From assembly GCF_030272615.1 (NCBI RefSeq), contig NC_081413.1:562596510-562660509 (forward strand): a DNA stretch of 64,000 nucleotides, in the 5' to 3' direction. The translations under genes were made by a program, and so were the position numbers. Position 1 is the first letter of the stretch. Each line of letters opens with the position of its first letter. The notes beneath the pieces are model-generated. The model was given only the letters and a program-made list of their open reading frames with translations, did no database searches and was not told the DNA's origin. Positions 44,970 through 56,595 of the stretch are shown piece by piece. The stretch comes from Cryptomeria japonica. Taxonomy: Eukaryota > Streptophyta > Pinopsida > Cupressales > Cupressaceae.

Positions 44970-46433
44970 CTATCGTATCCCAAGTAGAGATCGCAAATGA
45001 GGGAACTTGCTTTCGGTGAAGGGTTTGGTGAAGATGTCCGCAGTTTGCTCCATTGTAGAACAATACTTAAGATCAATGATGCCTTCCTAAATGAGCTCCC
45101 GAATATAGTGCATATGTATCTCAATGTGTTTCGTCCTCTGGTGATGAACTGGATTTCTTGAGATCTATATAACACTTTGATTATCACAAAAGATGATAGT
45201 AGGCTTCCTAACTGGAATACCAAACTCAGTGAGAATATTCTAAAGCCAAATAGCCTCAATGGTGGCATTAACTGCCCCTCGATACTCAGCCTCTGTTGAT
45301 GAAAGAGCAATTGCAGACTGCTTCTTACTCGACCAACAAACTAGACTAGAACCAAGTGAGAAGCAATACCCTGAAGTGGATTTGCGATCTTGAGAATCAC
45401 CCGCCCAATCTGAATCCATAAATCCCACCAAGTCAATATCCATGCCTGCTGCATACTGAATTCCATAATTGTGAGTACCCTGAATGTAGTGGAGAATCCG
45501 CTTAGCTACTTTCCAATGCAACTCATGTGGCTCCTGCATGAATCTAGAGACCATGCCCACCACATATGAAATGTCAGGTCTCGTATGAGTCAAGTAGATG
45601 AGGCTCCCAACAATTTGTCGATATAAAGTGCTATCAACCAAGGGTGGAGAGCACTTAGCCTCAAGTTTGACCCCAGACAAAAAAGGAGTAGGTGCAGGCT
45701 TACAATCAGCCATGCAAAATCTAGAGAGCATATCGTGTGCATACTTGGGTTGTCCAAGGAAGATGCTTGAAGAAGATTGAGTAATCTCAATTCCCAAGAA
45801 GTAATGTAGAAGACCCAAGTTTGACATCAGAAATCTATCATGTAGAGCAGTTTTCACTACCTTGATGGTGGATGAGTGACTCCCTATGATCAACAAGTCA
45901 TCAACATAGAGAACTAGAAATGTGAGAGTATCATCCTGGTGTAGAATGTAGACATTCGGATAAGAATGGCATCGAGTAAAACCAACTATCAGAAGGAAGG
46001 AGTCCATCTTGGCATACCAAGCTCGAGGAGCTTGTTTGAGGCCATAGAGAGACTTTCGAAGTCGACACACAAGTGAAGGATCTTGAACAAACCCTTGTGG
46101 CTGCTCCATGTAGATTTCCTCCTAAAGGTCACCATGAAGAAATGCACTCTTGACATCCATCTGATGAACTTCCCAATGATGGGTTGCAGCAATAGCAAGG
46201 ACAAACCGGATGGAATTCATCTTAGCAACTGGAGAAAAAGTCTCAGAGTAATCAACCCCTGGAACTTGGGAAAAGCCTTTTGCTACCAAGCAAGCCTTAT
46301 ACTTATCAACCGACCCATCTGCTGCAAATTTTGTTTGATAGATCCACTTGCATCGAACAAGTTTTCTTCCCTTAGGAAGAGGAAATAAATCCCACGTGTG
46401 ATTCCTTTCCAAGGAATTAAACTCTTCTTGCAT
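44970..46433 (-). pseudogene. Copia-2 reverse transcriptase and RNase H
   Basis: RT starts with FNSLERNHTWDLFPLPKG and contains 'RKSLYGLKQAPRAWY' and YVDDLLIIG, with both catalytic Asp residues present. RNase H has 'GFMDSDWAGD', 'KKQSAIALSSTEAEY' and, past a stop, 'FCDNQS' and 'KHIEIHMHYIREL'. In-frame TAG codons lie at 46122-46124, 45240-45242, 45165-45167 and 45087-45089, each where related elements have Gln. There is no frameshift. It ends at TAG 44970-44972 after 'LRSLLGIR'. Confidence 0.92.
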
Positions 46434-46589
46434 TGCAGCATCCCATTCGGGAACACCTGTAGCTTCTCGAAAAGACTGTGGATCAGAAGATGAAGCAATG
46501 AAGAGTTGTGGAGCTTGCTGAAATTGTGACCTAGTTCTTCTAGAATCTGATGGATCACCAAGCCAATCTTCTGTTGACTCAAAAGTTTG

Positions 46590-47822
46590 TCAAGCCCAAA
46601 GAGGCACTGAAGCTAGAGAGTTTGGGGGAGAATCATCAACCTCTGAAGGATGACTACGAGAAGAATGTGAATCCTCACCATCACTGTCACCATCTGAAGT
46701 GGAGGAAGAAGACTCCTCCATAGGATTAGGAGGATTAAGATCCTCAGATGAACTGTCATCATCATGCAATGTCTCCAATGTGATAGTGGATGGAGAAGTG
46801 GTATGAGAAGAAATAGAAGAACTCTCCTCAAAACGAACACTCCTCTCAATGAACAACTCATGTGTAGAGGGATGGAGAAGTCTATACCCTTTAACATCAT
46901 CTAGATACCCAACAAATATGCATGGCTTGCTCTGCGGATCCATAGCCTTGCATTTCTCTGCTAGAATGTGGGCCCATGCAAGAGAACCAAACACTCTAAA
47001 ATGCTTAACTGTAGGTTTTCGACCGGTCCAAGCTTGAAAAGGAGTTACCCCCTTCACAGCTTTATGAGGAACTCGGTTCTGGATGTAACATGCACAATTG
47101 ATGGCCTTTGCCCAATACTGAGGTGCCAAAGACTTGGAGTGAATCATGCAATTTTCCATCTCCTTCAAGGACCTATTCTTCCATTCTGCGACACCATTCT
47201 GCTAAGGACTGTGTGGAACTGTGTGATGCATGTTGATACCTTCTGAAGCACAAAATTGTTCAAATTGATTATTAACATATTCACTCCCATTATCTGTACG
47301 CAGAATCTTGATGAACTTCCGAGATTGTTTCTCTACAAAAACTTTGAAATCTAGAAAATTCTCAAATACCTCAGACTTTTGTTTGAGAAAGTAAACCCAT
47401 GTAAATCTAGAAAAGTCATTAATAAATGTTAAGACATATCTAGCCCTGCTGAAAGATGGTTGTGGAAATGGTCCTGCCAAGTCACTATGTACTAGCTCCA
47501 ATAGCTGTGGAGCTCTCCATGCTTTTCCTTCATCATACTTCTCCTCAGGATGCTTACCAAGAATACATCCCTGGAAAACTCCATCAGAAAATCGAATAGA
47601 AGGCAACCCTGAAACCATGTCTTGTTTACTTATTTGTTGCAAGTAACGATTGTTCAAGTGGCCAAATCGTTGATGCCACAAACAACTAATCTCATTTGCA
47701 TGAGTGAGTAAAACTGTCGAAGGAAAGTTAGGAACAAAGTGAGAAAACTGATCTAATCTGGATTGATGATCTACTTTTCCCACAGCAATAGTAGACCCAT
47801 TATGCATTTCACTGATTACCAC
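46590..47822 (-). pseudogene. Copia-2 integrase
   Basis: It holds the zinc-binding pre-integrase segment 'LWHQRFGHLNNRYLQQ', a core with Asp in 'LVHSDLAGPF', Asp in 'ILRTDNGSEY', and Glu after the 'QNGVAE' segment. A TAG at 47202-47204 splits it just before 'QNGVAEWKN', where the family has Gln. The C-terminal part (HFRVFGSLAWAHI, 'CIFVGYLDDVKGYRL') is open to a TGA at 46590-46592 (CGA to TGA). An acidic Ser-rich linker joins it to RT. Confidence 0.92.
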
Positions 47823-47870
47823 TATATCTGGTATGAACTCAACTCGCTTGCTAGAACTAGTGTGAGTGAT

Positions 47871-49067
47871 CTAATAAACAGATAGGAGATTAGTTGATAA
47901 AGATGAAACACAAAGGACATCCTTAAATGTTCCTTCGCCCACATCAACAGACCCTCTCCCATGCACTTCAATAGGAGTGTCATCACCCATTAGTATGGAA
48001 GGCATAGAACATGGCTCTAAAGAGGTGAAATCATCTTTTGAAGAAGCCATGTGGTGCGAAGCACCCAAGTCAATCATCCAAGAATTGGGTTGTGAAGCAA
48101 CAGGAACTAGGGCCTTACCCTTTCCTTTCCCTTTACTCTTATCTGCATCCTTAGAAGATCCTTTTGATGAACTCTGTTTGACTGAATCAGGCACTTTGAT
48201 ATTATTCTTTTCAAGAAGATTTGAAAGGTGATCAATTTGTTTCTTTAAACACTTATGTTCATCATGACCAGGCCTCTTACAATAAGAACACTTGACCTTC
48301 TCCTTCTTAGGTTGTTCACCTCTTGATGAAGAGGTCTGATTATTTGCTTTTGAAGTAGCAGATTTTTTATCTTTTTTCTTCTCTCCTTGGTTCTTTTGTT
48401 TCTTATCTTGCTTACTAGACACTTTTTGTTCTTTTGTGCCTTGATTTACAACTAAGGCATGTGACTTAGAGGGTTTTATTGTACCCATTTGAACCAATTT
48501 GTCTTGCTCCCTAGTGAGTTTTACAGCAAATTCATCCAAAGAAGGCATTTTGAATGTGGTACCTAGGGCACATTTTGTAGAATAGAATGTAGAAACAAAC
48601 ACTGAATACTTAGGACCAAGCTTAGAAAGAATACTCAAGATCAGTTGCTTATCATCTTTTTTAGTTCCACACCATTCCAACTGCAATCTTACAGACTTAA
48701 GTTTAGTGAAGAAGTCTTGTATAGTATCAAAATTGGTTGGATTCAACCCTATGAGTTCATTCTCTAACTGATGACCTCTTAGCTCATCCTGCTTACCAAA
48801 GAGGTTTTCCCAAGTGGTCCACACTGCATTTGGTGTAGTGGTAGATTCAATGTGAAAAAGAAGGTCTGGAGAGACTGACATACATAGAGTACCAAAAGCT
48901 TCATCACATTTATTAAACCATTTAATCTTTTCTCCAGCATCTTGAGATTCAATTTCAAGTCCCATAGTAACACGATGATATCCATGTCTTTTCAGATATA
49001 TTATCATCTTAGATTTTCATTCAAAATAATTATATGGTGTTAAAAGTGGAACTATAGATGCATCCAT
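47871..49067 (-). pseudogene. Copia-2 gag and protease
   Basis: The true start is probably the ATG at 49067 (MDASIVPLLTPYNYFE). A TGA at 49017-49019 replaces the Trp codon usual in 'FEWK'; the longest open frame starts at 49007. Gag has 'AVWTTWENLFGKQD' and a zinc knuckle CSYCKRPGHDEHKC in a Lys-rich region. The protease motif is WMIDLGASHHM, with Asp kept and the usual Ser changed to Leu (TCG to TTG, a CpG transition). It ends at TAG 47871-47873 after 'NLLSVY'. Confidence 0.92.
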
Positions 49068-50054
49068 GATAGTAGAAAAGAATATTGCAAAGAATCAGGA
49101 AAAGTGTAAGAAAGAAGGCACAAGAGACACCCCTCCAAAATATTACAAGGTTGACACTTTATAATGAGTGCATTTACAAGGTTTTTTATCAGATTATAAT
49201 TCTTTTAAGAAACCAATAGAGATTTTAAATACAAATAATTTGAGATAAGATCTGAAACAAATTAGCCTTATAACTACTTAATTTATCTCAATACCTTTCC
49301 AACAACTATTAGTTTTTGAAAAACAGAGTTGTGAGGAGAAAGATATGACTAGTTGAAGAGAAAAAGAAGCAACTGATACAACCTTTAATATCTAATAGAA
49401 AAAAGCAAAAAAAATCAATAAGACCTATAATACTGGAGAGTGCTCATTTTCATCTTTCCATCAAGTATTTGTATGCAAAAATCTGACACCTGAGGCAAAA
49501 GTTGTGCAACTTTTAAGAAATGTTGCTGAATTTCCCTGATAGAAAATTGGCTTAGGCCCTATTCAAGCTCAATTTCTGCATAATTTATTAATTTTCTGAA
49601 AATACCATCCGAAACCCAAAAATTTTTCGATGCTAGGAAGAAAACCCAGAAATCATTTTTTGTGAAAGTGAACAAAAGTTGGAACACTAAAGCCGAAATG
49701 AAACAGCTTCGATAAAAATAATTTACTCTGATTTTTTTACTGTGTCCTCCAAACTCTGATTTTGGTGAAGTAAAAGTCACCTTTGACTTTGTCAAGACTT
49801 ATGGACACTCTAGAAATTCCTATTAAGCTTCCAATATTACCACAAAGCTGCAATCACCCAAATCTTACAAGAACAAATACATATATACCAGATTTAACTA
49901 GAAGCTATTTTCCTTTAAACTGTTTTGATTCTCCAGATCAAACGAGAATGCAAGAGTAGAGCATACTTAGTTTTCAAGGAAAATATTAGCTATATAAAAG
50001 TCTAAAATCCCTCAAATAAAAAAAAACAAAACGATGAGCTATACTAGACATTAA

Positions 50055-50066
50055 ACTCTGATACCA
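50055..50066 (-). other. Copia-2 primer-binding site
   Basis: The minus strand reads TGGTATCAGAGT directly after the 5' LTR end, matching tRNA-iMet at 11 of 12 positions. Confidence 0.9.
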
Positions 50067-50705
50067 TGTGAGATTCTGGGAGAAGCGAGAACCGAGCCAA
50101 GATCTGATGTCGGTCGTAGATCACATGCAACTCATCATGCAACAAATGATCAAAGATCAAAATAGCTGAATTAAGATAATTTTGATATGAGAGAGAAATA
50201 GAGACAAAGAAGAGAATTTGGAGAAGACTCTCACCAAGCTATCACTTCAATAACTTGACTAGTGAAGGTGAGAGTATAGTGCTTATTATATAGAAAAATA
50301 TAAGCATATACATCCAAGGGGTGCATTAACTCTTATTCCCCATAAAAAGTGGGAGGTTTTACCTTCTTGGTAAATGCCAAAACATGTGGCATAACCTCCT
50401 TACATGAAGACAAAAAGAAGTTGAGAAAGTTGGCACATAAGGCCAAAAGAGGGTGTGAAACCCAACTAACCCATAACCCACTTAGGAAATGACAAAATAG
50501 TGGTATGAAAGGTGGCACAACAAGCCAAAAGAGGGTGTGTAACTCAACTACCCATGTGAGGTGGAGAGTTACACATGTAGTTGAATTCTTTCACCACGTG
50601 TCCTCATATAAACCACTCCTTTTAACCTAAGCAAGCTTAAATAATATATGTGTAGGAAAAATAAATATCCCCTAACATAAGGAAAATAAAAAACCTACAC
50701 TAACA
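50067..50705 (-). repeat. Copia-2 5' LTR
   Basis: Begins TGTGAGATTCTGGG and ends CCTACACTAACA on the plus strand. The TTAAG target duplication follows at 50706-50710. Confidence 0.95.
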
Positions 50706-50710
50706 TTAAG

Positions 50711-50753
50711 GACTCAGTTGGGCCTCATCCCCATTGTTAATCTAGGGGGAGAT
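50711..50753 (+). other. Copia-1 3' end with polypurine tract
   Basis: This is the continuation of Copia-1 after the nested element. AATCTAGGGGGAGAT (50739-50753) precedes the LTR start TGAAGAC, as in many Copia elements. Confidence 0.85.
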
Positions 50754-51067
50754 TGAAGACATGCATTACATCGTGGCCTCACAACCGCAGATATTTTAGG
50801 AATAACTTTATTTTTTAGTAGTTTTTAGTGGATTCCAGCTATAGTTACCACCATTAAAGATTTGCTACTTTTAGTTTTACTTCTTGGGCTTAATAATTTG
50901 CATCATGCAGAATAAAACTGGTAGTTATCTATCGTGTTTTTTATTTTTACATTCGATACAAATCATTGTAATTGATCTTTGATTGAATGAATAAAAATTT
51001 CTTGTGTGTGAAAGCATGCTCTATTTTTTTGTTTTTGTAGCATTGTGTGTTGCTCTGTTTTTATAAG
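50754..51067 (+). repeat. Copia-1 3' LTR
   Basis: Starts TGAAGACATGCATTACATCG, matching 38529 onward for about 135 bp. The right boundary is approximate; F-box copy D/E homology resumes at about 51068. Confidence 0.75.
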
Positions 51068-52260
51068 ATTTTACATATTTGTGAAAAGTGAAATTATTTC
51101 TCAAATTCTTGATGCAAAAGATGATATCAGATAATATTTTACATATTTATGAAAAGTGACATTATTTCTTTCAACTTATTGGTGCATAAGATGATATTAG
51201 ATAAGTTTTCAATAGCAAAGGTGACATTGCCAAATTTAAAGATGGTATGTGCTCCTATTGAGGCAAGACAATGGTGTGCAGACAATGAATTTTCTAAGTT
51301 TTCTTCTGACAAAGAGTTTGAAAATCATTTCCTACAATCTTCAAAGACTAAATTTTTCCTTGTCAAGGAACATTAGTACCTATCTTTTCAATGTCGACAT
51401 TGTTAGGCCCAAACCAAAAGTACTTCATATATATAGAAAATTGGATGGTTATGTTATTTGGATTTCATTTTGAAATAAATGAATTGAAATTCTACCATTT
51501 TTTTTGTTTTATTTTGAAATTTTGATGAGTATTTAATTCATTTATGAAGTAATATGTTGTAGCTTTCAAAAATTATTCATTCAGCTATGATCAAATTTTA
51601 TGAGGTGTAATAACTTGGAGGAGATTTTTTCGAATTAGATTGTGTGGTCATTTTTGCACAAAGATTTTAGATTACAACTCTTCCATATTCATGAATTGTC
51701 AAAACTTGATTTTTCTAAAGTTAATGATTTTTCTAAAATTTGTTGAATATTATTATTTTTATAAAGTTTTTTGATTATTCTACATTCTTATTGCTCTACA
51801 ATTGTAGTTTAGATATCTAACAATGTATGTTATTCTATTTCCAACCAAATTCATATTATTTACTAGATAGCATGATTATAGAAATTTTAGAATCACACAA
51901 AATAAACTGCTAGATTTGAAGGAGAATATATCTAAATCAAGATTATGCACTACTACAAGAAGTTTGTCCAAAGAGAGGAAATAAGTTTGTCAATTTTTGA
52001 ATCATGTCATTCAATTATTATAGAGAATCTATTTCTATAAAAAGCATAGTAGATCAAACAACCATTTCATACAATACTAAATGTAATTCAAAGACATGTT
52101 TTAGTTTTCCTTGTCAAGAAACATCACTCCCTTTTTTCTTAGGTTTTAAAAAAGAGATGATTATATTTATTTGGATTTTCCTTTTTAGAAGTAAAGTGAA
52201 ATTATGTCGTCAATCTCTTCTATTGTTTTCTTATAGAGTAGTATGATGTTGTAGTTTCAA
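51068..52260 (+). pseudogene. F-box/LRR copy D/E, 3' exon relics (two partial copies)
   Basis: A 68-bp tandem duplication (51068-51135 and 51136-51205) covers the intron end and exon 2 start (GATGATATCAGAT). Then 'AKVTLPNLKMV' at 51217-51250 matches the FBD-like exon of gene B. A GGATGGTTATGTTATTTGG at about 51443 matches the 3' untranslated region. A second partial copy at 51900-52260 has 'DLKENISKSRLCTTTRS', matching DLEKEFSKSRLSTVTRR, and its own 3' flank. These are the 3' end of the gene whose 5' end is at 37650-38528. Confidence 0.75.
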
Positions 52261-52434
52261 AACTCATTGTAATTTCTTATAATATTTAAAGATTTTCTCA
52301 TAAATCATCTTTGTTCTTTATTTATTGATTTTTTATAATTTTTAAAAGTATTAATAGTTTTGAACTTTTTGGAAAGCATTACAAAATAGTTACACAATAA
52401 GATCAAAACATATGGCATAAGGCAACTATCAAAT

Positions 52435-53755
52435 TGTTGAAAATATTATTTTGTGTTATCATTGATATTAATCATGTTTTTATTGATGTCAAACAAGGTC
52501 CAAAAGTTGTTCTGGAAGTATATGATTAATGGTGCTACATCACAAGTCTATATTGACATATATGGAAATTGGTGTGATGAATATAAATGGTATATTCAAT
52601 AGATTCTAAAGTATAGAAGATGTATTATATTATCCACAACAAATTGAGGCTAATTATGACTGTTTTGGTGAATCGACTGTCACATAAGGTTCATTTTTTT
52701 GGTCTACATTATGTTGCATTGGTTAATATTTTATTTTGGCTACATAATATGATTTTAGTAGATGCAAAGAATGTTATATCCAAGGTTTCATGTTCTCATT
52801 TGATCCATAGCTAATTTGGTGTCAATCTTAGTGTTGCTTATGTAGTGACAGTGTACATGTTTGTAGGAATGTTTTGCATCCTTAGCCTTCTTATTTTTTT
52901 GGTGCATTTCTTCTTTGATGTAGTATTTCTAGTGTTATATGATGCTATGTTGCAAATTTGTAGGTTTTGTGAAGGTCCCCATTACTTTTTTTAGTATGTT
53001 TAATTAGGTTGCTTTATCGACTCTATTCTTTGGAAATGACTTGAGTGCTTTTGGTCTATGTAGTAGTGTGTGGAGTTGAAGGTGGTTATTTGGGATTGAT
53101 TGGAAGGTGTTTCGATATGGTGTGATACTTCACACATCTCGTTTCACTGCCACATTTCTTTAGAGAACATATTTGGGGATGACTACCTATACTCTAATGT
53201 TAGATCCAATTAGGCTGGCCTAATCTTTGTGTGGATGGTATATATTGGATGATATCCTTTAGGGGATGATGTGATGGTATGAGTTGAATGAGGATTTGTG
53301 CATAATTTCTCAAATAAGTGTGATGGTGTGTGAGTGCAAATAAGTAGTGGTGAAGTAAATTTTAAATGTTTAGAATAGTTTATGAACAACTATTCTTTGT
53401 AATTAGGCATATAGTATCTTTCCCTAAAGAAGTAATCTTTATAATTTTGCAAGTCCATTGTATCTTTCCCTAAGGTTGTGTGCCTTAGCCTGCTACTTGA
53501 AACTAGGAGCAGTGAGCTTCCTTGGCCTAAAGCCTAAAACTTTGTAATATTTTTTTCATATAGTGATATAGTTCTCACCATGGGTTTTCCCTCATTAGGT
53601 TTTCAACATAAAATCTTGGTTTTATTGTGCGATTGATGTTTTGTTTTTTGTTGTTTACTTTTGCACATATGATAAATGGAATGAATGTTGAATGAATTGG
53701 TAATGTTTATATATATTTATTTACACCCCCTCTCAGCATCTTCAAGCATTCAACA
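52435..53755 (+). repeat. Solo LTR, CAAAT/CAAAC target duplication
   Basis: Starts TGTTGAAAATATTATTTTG and ends CTTCAAGCATTCAACA, with matched TGTTGA/TCAACA ends, 1,321 bp. Flanks are CAAAT (52430-52434) and CAAAC (53756-53760), one mismatch. The segment near 53580 (GGGTTTTCCCTCATTAGGTT) resembles one in the Copia-5 LTR. No coding content. Confidence 0.88.
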
Positions 53756-53760
53756 CAAAC

Positions 53761-54829
53761 TACAAGAACCAAATGTAGATAAATAATAGGACAATTTAAG
53801 AAAAAAATAATAGTAGCTTATCTTCCTCTTTTCTCCACTTTTATTCCTCTCAAAAACCCTTCTATCTCCATTTTCTTAAAACCTTTTCTTTTGAGTCTCT
53901 TTATTTATCACCAAACTACAATTGATTTTGCCTCATTGTTAGTTTCCCTTCCCATCTCTTTGCATATTCTTCCACCAAATTTCTTTTTTCATCTATAATG
54001 ATTCCTTCAATAGAAACTTCTCTATTTATAGAAATAAAATGCAATATGTTTCACAAATTATAATTTTTCACATCAATTACATAACCTAGAACCTCCAAAA
54101 GGCATGTACTTTCTACATAAAGGTGTTACAATGAAACACAATTTTAAGGATTCTCACATAAATCACAAAAAAATGCATCCACCCTTCAATTACATGTAGT
54201 AAAATAGCTCCCAAGAATGAATAATTATTATATCTATTTTAGTAAAATAGGTATTACAACTACATAGAATCATAAAAATCAATTATATAATCCACAAATA
54301 AAATTTAAAATACTATCATAGAATTTAAACACTAAGATATAATTATTACAAGATCAAGAACCCATTTATTTATAAACACTAGACAATTAAAGAATAGAAA
54401 TAATTTATTGATACCATTAATATTGATGTGTAGATGTAGATATAACATTGAACTTCTATTAATGTTCAATGTCAAAAATTTGAAATACAAATCCTTGATC
54501 ATTTGAAACATATGCTTTACCAATATAATCTACTAATAAAATTTTAAAAACTATCATAGAATTTAGATACTCAAAGATTATTACAAGGGAAGCAAATCAT
54601 CTATTTGCAACCATTAAATAATTGAATAATATAATACATTGTTAACTCAATGGGTTATTAATTCTTAGGTATAGAAATAACATTCAATTTCTTACAAATC
54701 ACTTGACTACTTCATTCAAAATTTAAAATAATAAACCTCAATAGTTTTGAAACATAAATTTTACCATTACAATCTATGAAAAACATTCCACATACTAACC
54801 TTGGACACAAGCTCTGCAATGGTAATGGT
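53761..54829. other. AT-rich stretch with ~240-bp tandem repeats
   Basis: No gene. TATAATCCACAAATAAAATT at about 54285 recurs in diverged form at about 54525 (TATAATCTACTAATAAAATT) and as a partial unit at about 54768. The neighbouring CTATCATAGAATTTA is shared by the first two units. Confidence 0.65.
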
Positions 54830-54923
54830 GGAAAATTGACTTCCCTTTCATCTCTTGTGCCCTAATCCCTATCATTTCCTTGGGATCTTGTATCCTCTCA
54901 TTCCTTGAGGGCTGGGGTTTGCA

Positions 54924-56153
54924 ATGTTTAAGGTTGGGGAAGGGGCCCAATCAGGCTCACATACTTTTGAATCGTTTCATGGTTCCTCTCTTATGGAAGA
55001 CCCTCTGGTGGAAGATGCTTCCTTTCATATCTTTGTTCCTCATTATCGTGATGATATCTTTGTGGAACTTGAATTGGGGTCGTATTCTAATAAGCTAAAA
55101 GGTAAAAGTCCCACCAAAATGGAGGTACACCTAGAGGGACCAACCCCCTGACTATGTGTGTTGTTAGTGAAAATAAAGTTGAAGTACAAGATGTTTTAGT
55201 CAACAACCCTATTGCCGAACTAAGCCTATCCTTGGTGGGGAAGTTTGTAGCTTTTCGATGAGATCTAGAACTAGTGAAGAAATGGGTGTTCTCTAACTAG
55301 AAGTTAAAGGGGAGTGTTTCATCCAACGCCATGGCCAATGGACTGTTTTCTCTTTAGCTTCACAAGTCAAGCTAACCCAACTCATGTTCTCATGGAGGGG
55401 CCCTGGGTCTTTGGATCCTCAAAATAGCTCTTGCTATGTAAATGGAAATCGAACCTTGGCCCTTGGTCTGATATGGGTTCTATGGCTCTGACCTGGATTC
55501 ACCTATCAGGACTCCCTCTGGAAATTTGGAACATAGAGTTTCTAAAATGGATTGCGAACTCTTTTGGTATGTATTTGGCTATTGATAATATAACACAGAG
55601 TAAATCCAGGGTCTTTTTTGCACGTTTTTGTGTCAACGTGGCCACTAATACGGTCTTACCCATCAAAAGTACTCTACAATCCAAAGTTGGGTCTTGGGTT
55701 CAACAGATAGAATATGAGACTATGAAAGATTTCTGTCAAAATTATGGAAGATATGGTCATCTGAGCACAAGATATAATAGAAACACAACCAAGAAACAAC
55801 AACTGGCCACTAACCCTAAGAAGACTCATGAGATGGAGAACACAAATAAGAAGGAACCACCTCTTGCTAATAATGATCCAAAGGGAGTCTCCTCTCTAAT
55901 TGAATTCCCCCTAAAAGTGGTTGTACCCTCGCTAGAAGATATTATGTCTACTCTATACAAAGATAAGAAGAAGAGTGTGGATGACCTTTCGACTTCTACC
56001 TCTAGTGTTGAGTTTCCTGTGGTGGGCCCTTATAGTCCTCTCCCCTTGGAGGAACCTAAGAGATTGAATCCCCTAGGTGCTAATGAGATTGTTATTAATT
56101 TGAACCAAGCGAAATACAAGGAACAAATTAAAAATGAAAGAAAGAAAAATTAA
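54924..56153 (+). pseudogene. LINE ORF1 (DUF4283-type, zinc knuckle)
   Basis: The start MFKVGEGAQSGSHTFESF opens the protein, and frames break at 55150-55430. The 55431-56153 frame (240 residues) has 'LTWIHLSGLPLEIWN', the DUF4283 pattern of plant LINE ORF1, then a knuckle-like 'CQNYGRYGHLSTRY' where the second and last Cys are Tyr. The tail is Lys/Glu/Ser rich. In the family this protein binds LINE RNA. Confidence 0.83.
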
Positions 56154-56595
56154 ACCTTACCCAAGGAAAATGGGCCCCCTATCTCATCTAAATCAAGTGT
56201 GGAAGTGGGGAATACATTGATGGTGACTCCCAAGAAAATGTTCAATGGTGGTTTTGGTAATGTAAAATAAAACTTACAGATGTTGGGGTTTTTTGCTATT
56301 CCGCCGCAAACCAAGACAAAAATCTTCCTTGAGGAGGATTAAAAAGAAGACAAGGGATGGGAACAAGTGCCTATCAAGAAGAAGAAGAAGAAAGTTGATG
56401 TGAGGGGTAACACCAAAATGGGTTGGCCAACTAACAAAGACTCTAGACATAAGGAAGTGGAACAAGAGGTAGAAATAGGAAAGCAGTCAACCTTGGATGA
56501 AATCCAAGAAAACAAGAAAAAGAGGAATTAACCCAAAGTGTTTGGGATTATCCCCTAATCAGGTGAGTAGGGCTCTTAAGAATTAAATTTATATG

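Larger units (their letters stand above)
44144..50705 (-). mobile_element. Copia-2: complete Copia element nested in Copia-1
   Basis: 6,562 bp with LTRs of 641 and 639 bp, TGTGAGATTCTG...CTACACTAACA ends, a TTAAG target duplication, a primer site at 50055-50066 and a polypurine tract at 44785-44797. The coding region 49067-44970 (-) stays in one frame throughout: gag, protease, integrase, RT, RNase H. It is broken only by eight in-frame stops. I counted about 25 differences between the LTRs by eye. Confidence 0.95.
38529..51067 (+). mobile_element. Copia-1: outer Copia element, decayed, interrupted twice
   Basis: The pieces are 38529-40398, 42836-44143 and 50711-51067. Between them lie a LINE (40399-42835) and Copia-2 (44144-50705). 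Domain order is protease, integrase, RT, RNase H, polypurine tract, LTR. Every domain has stops or lost catalytic residues. No target duplication could be found at the outer ends, and the right LTR edge lies between about 51040 and 51067. Confidence 0.82.

Noticed and set aside
44792-45310. Minus-strand 172-residue ORF
   Set aside because: It is a shadow frame over the RNase H end of Copia-2, which is read in another frame.
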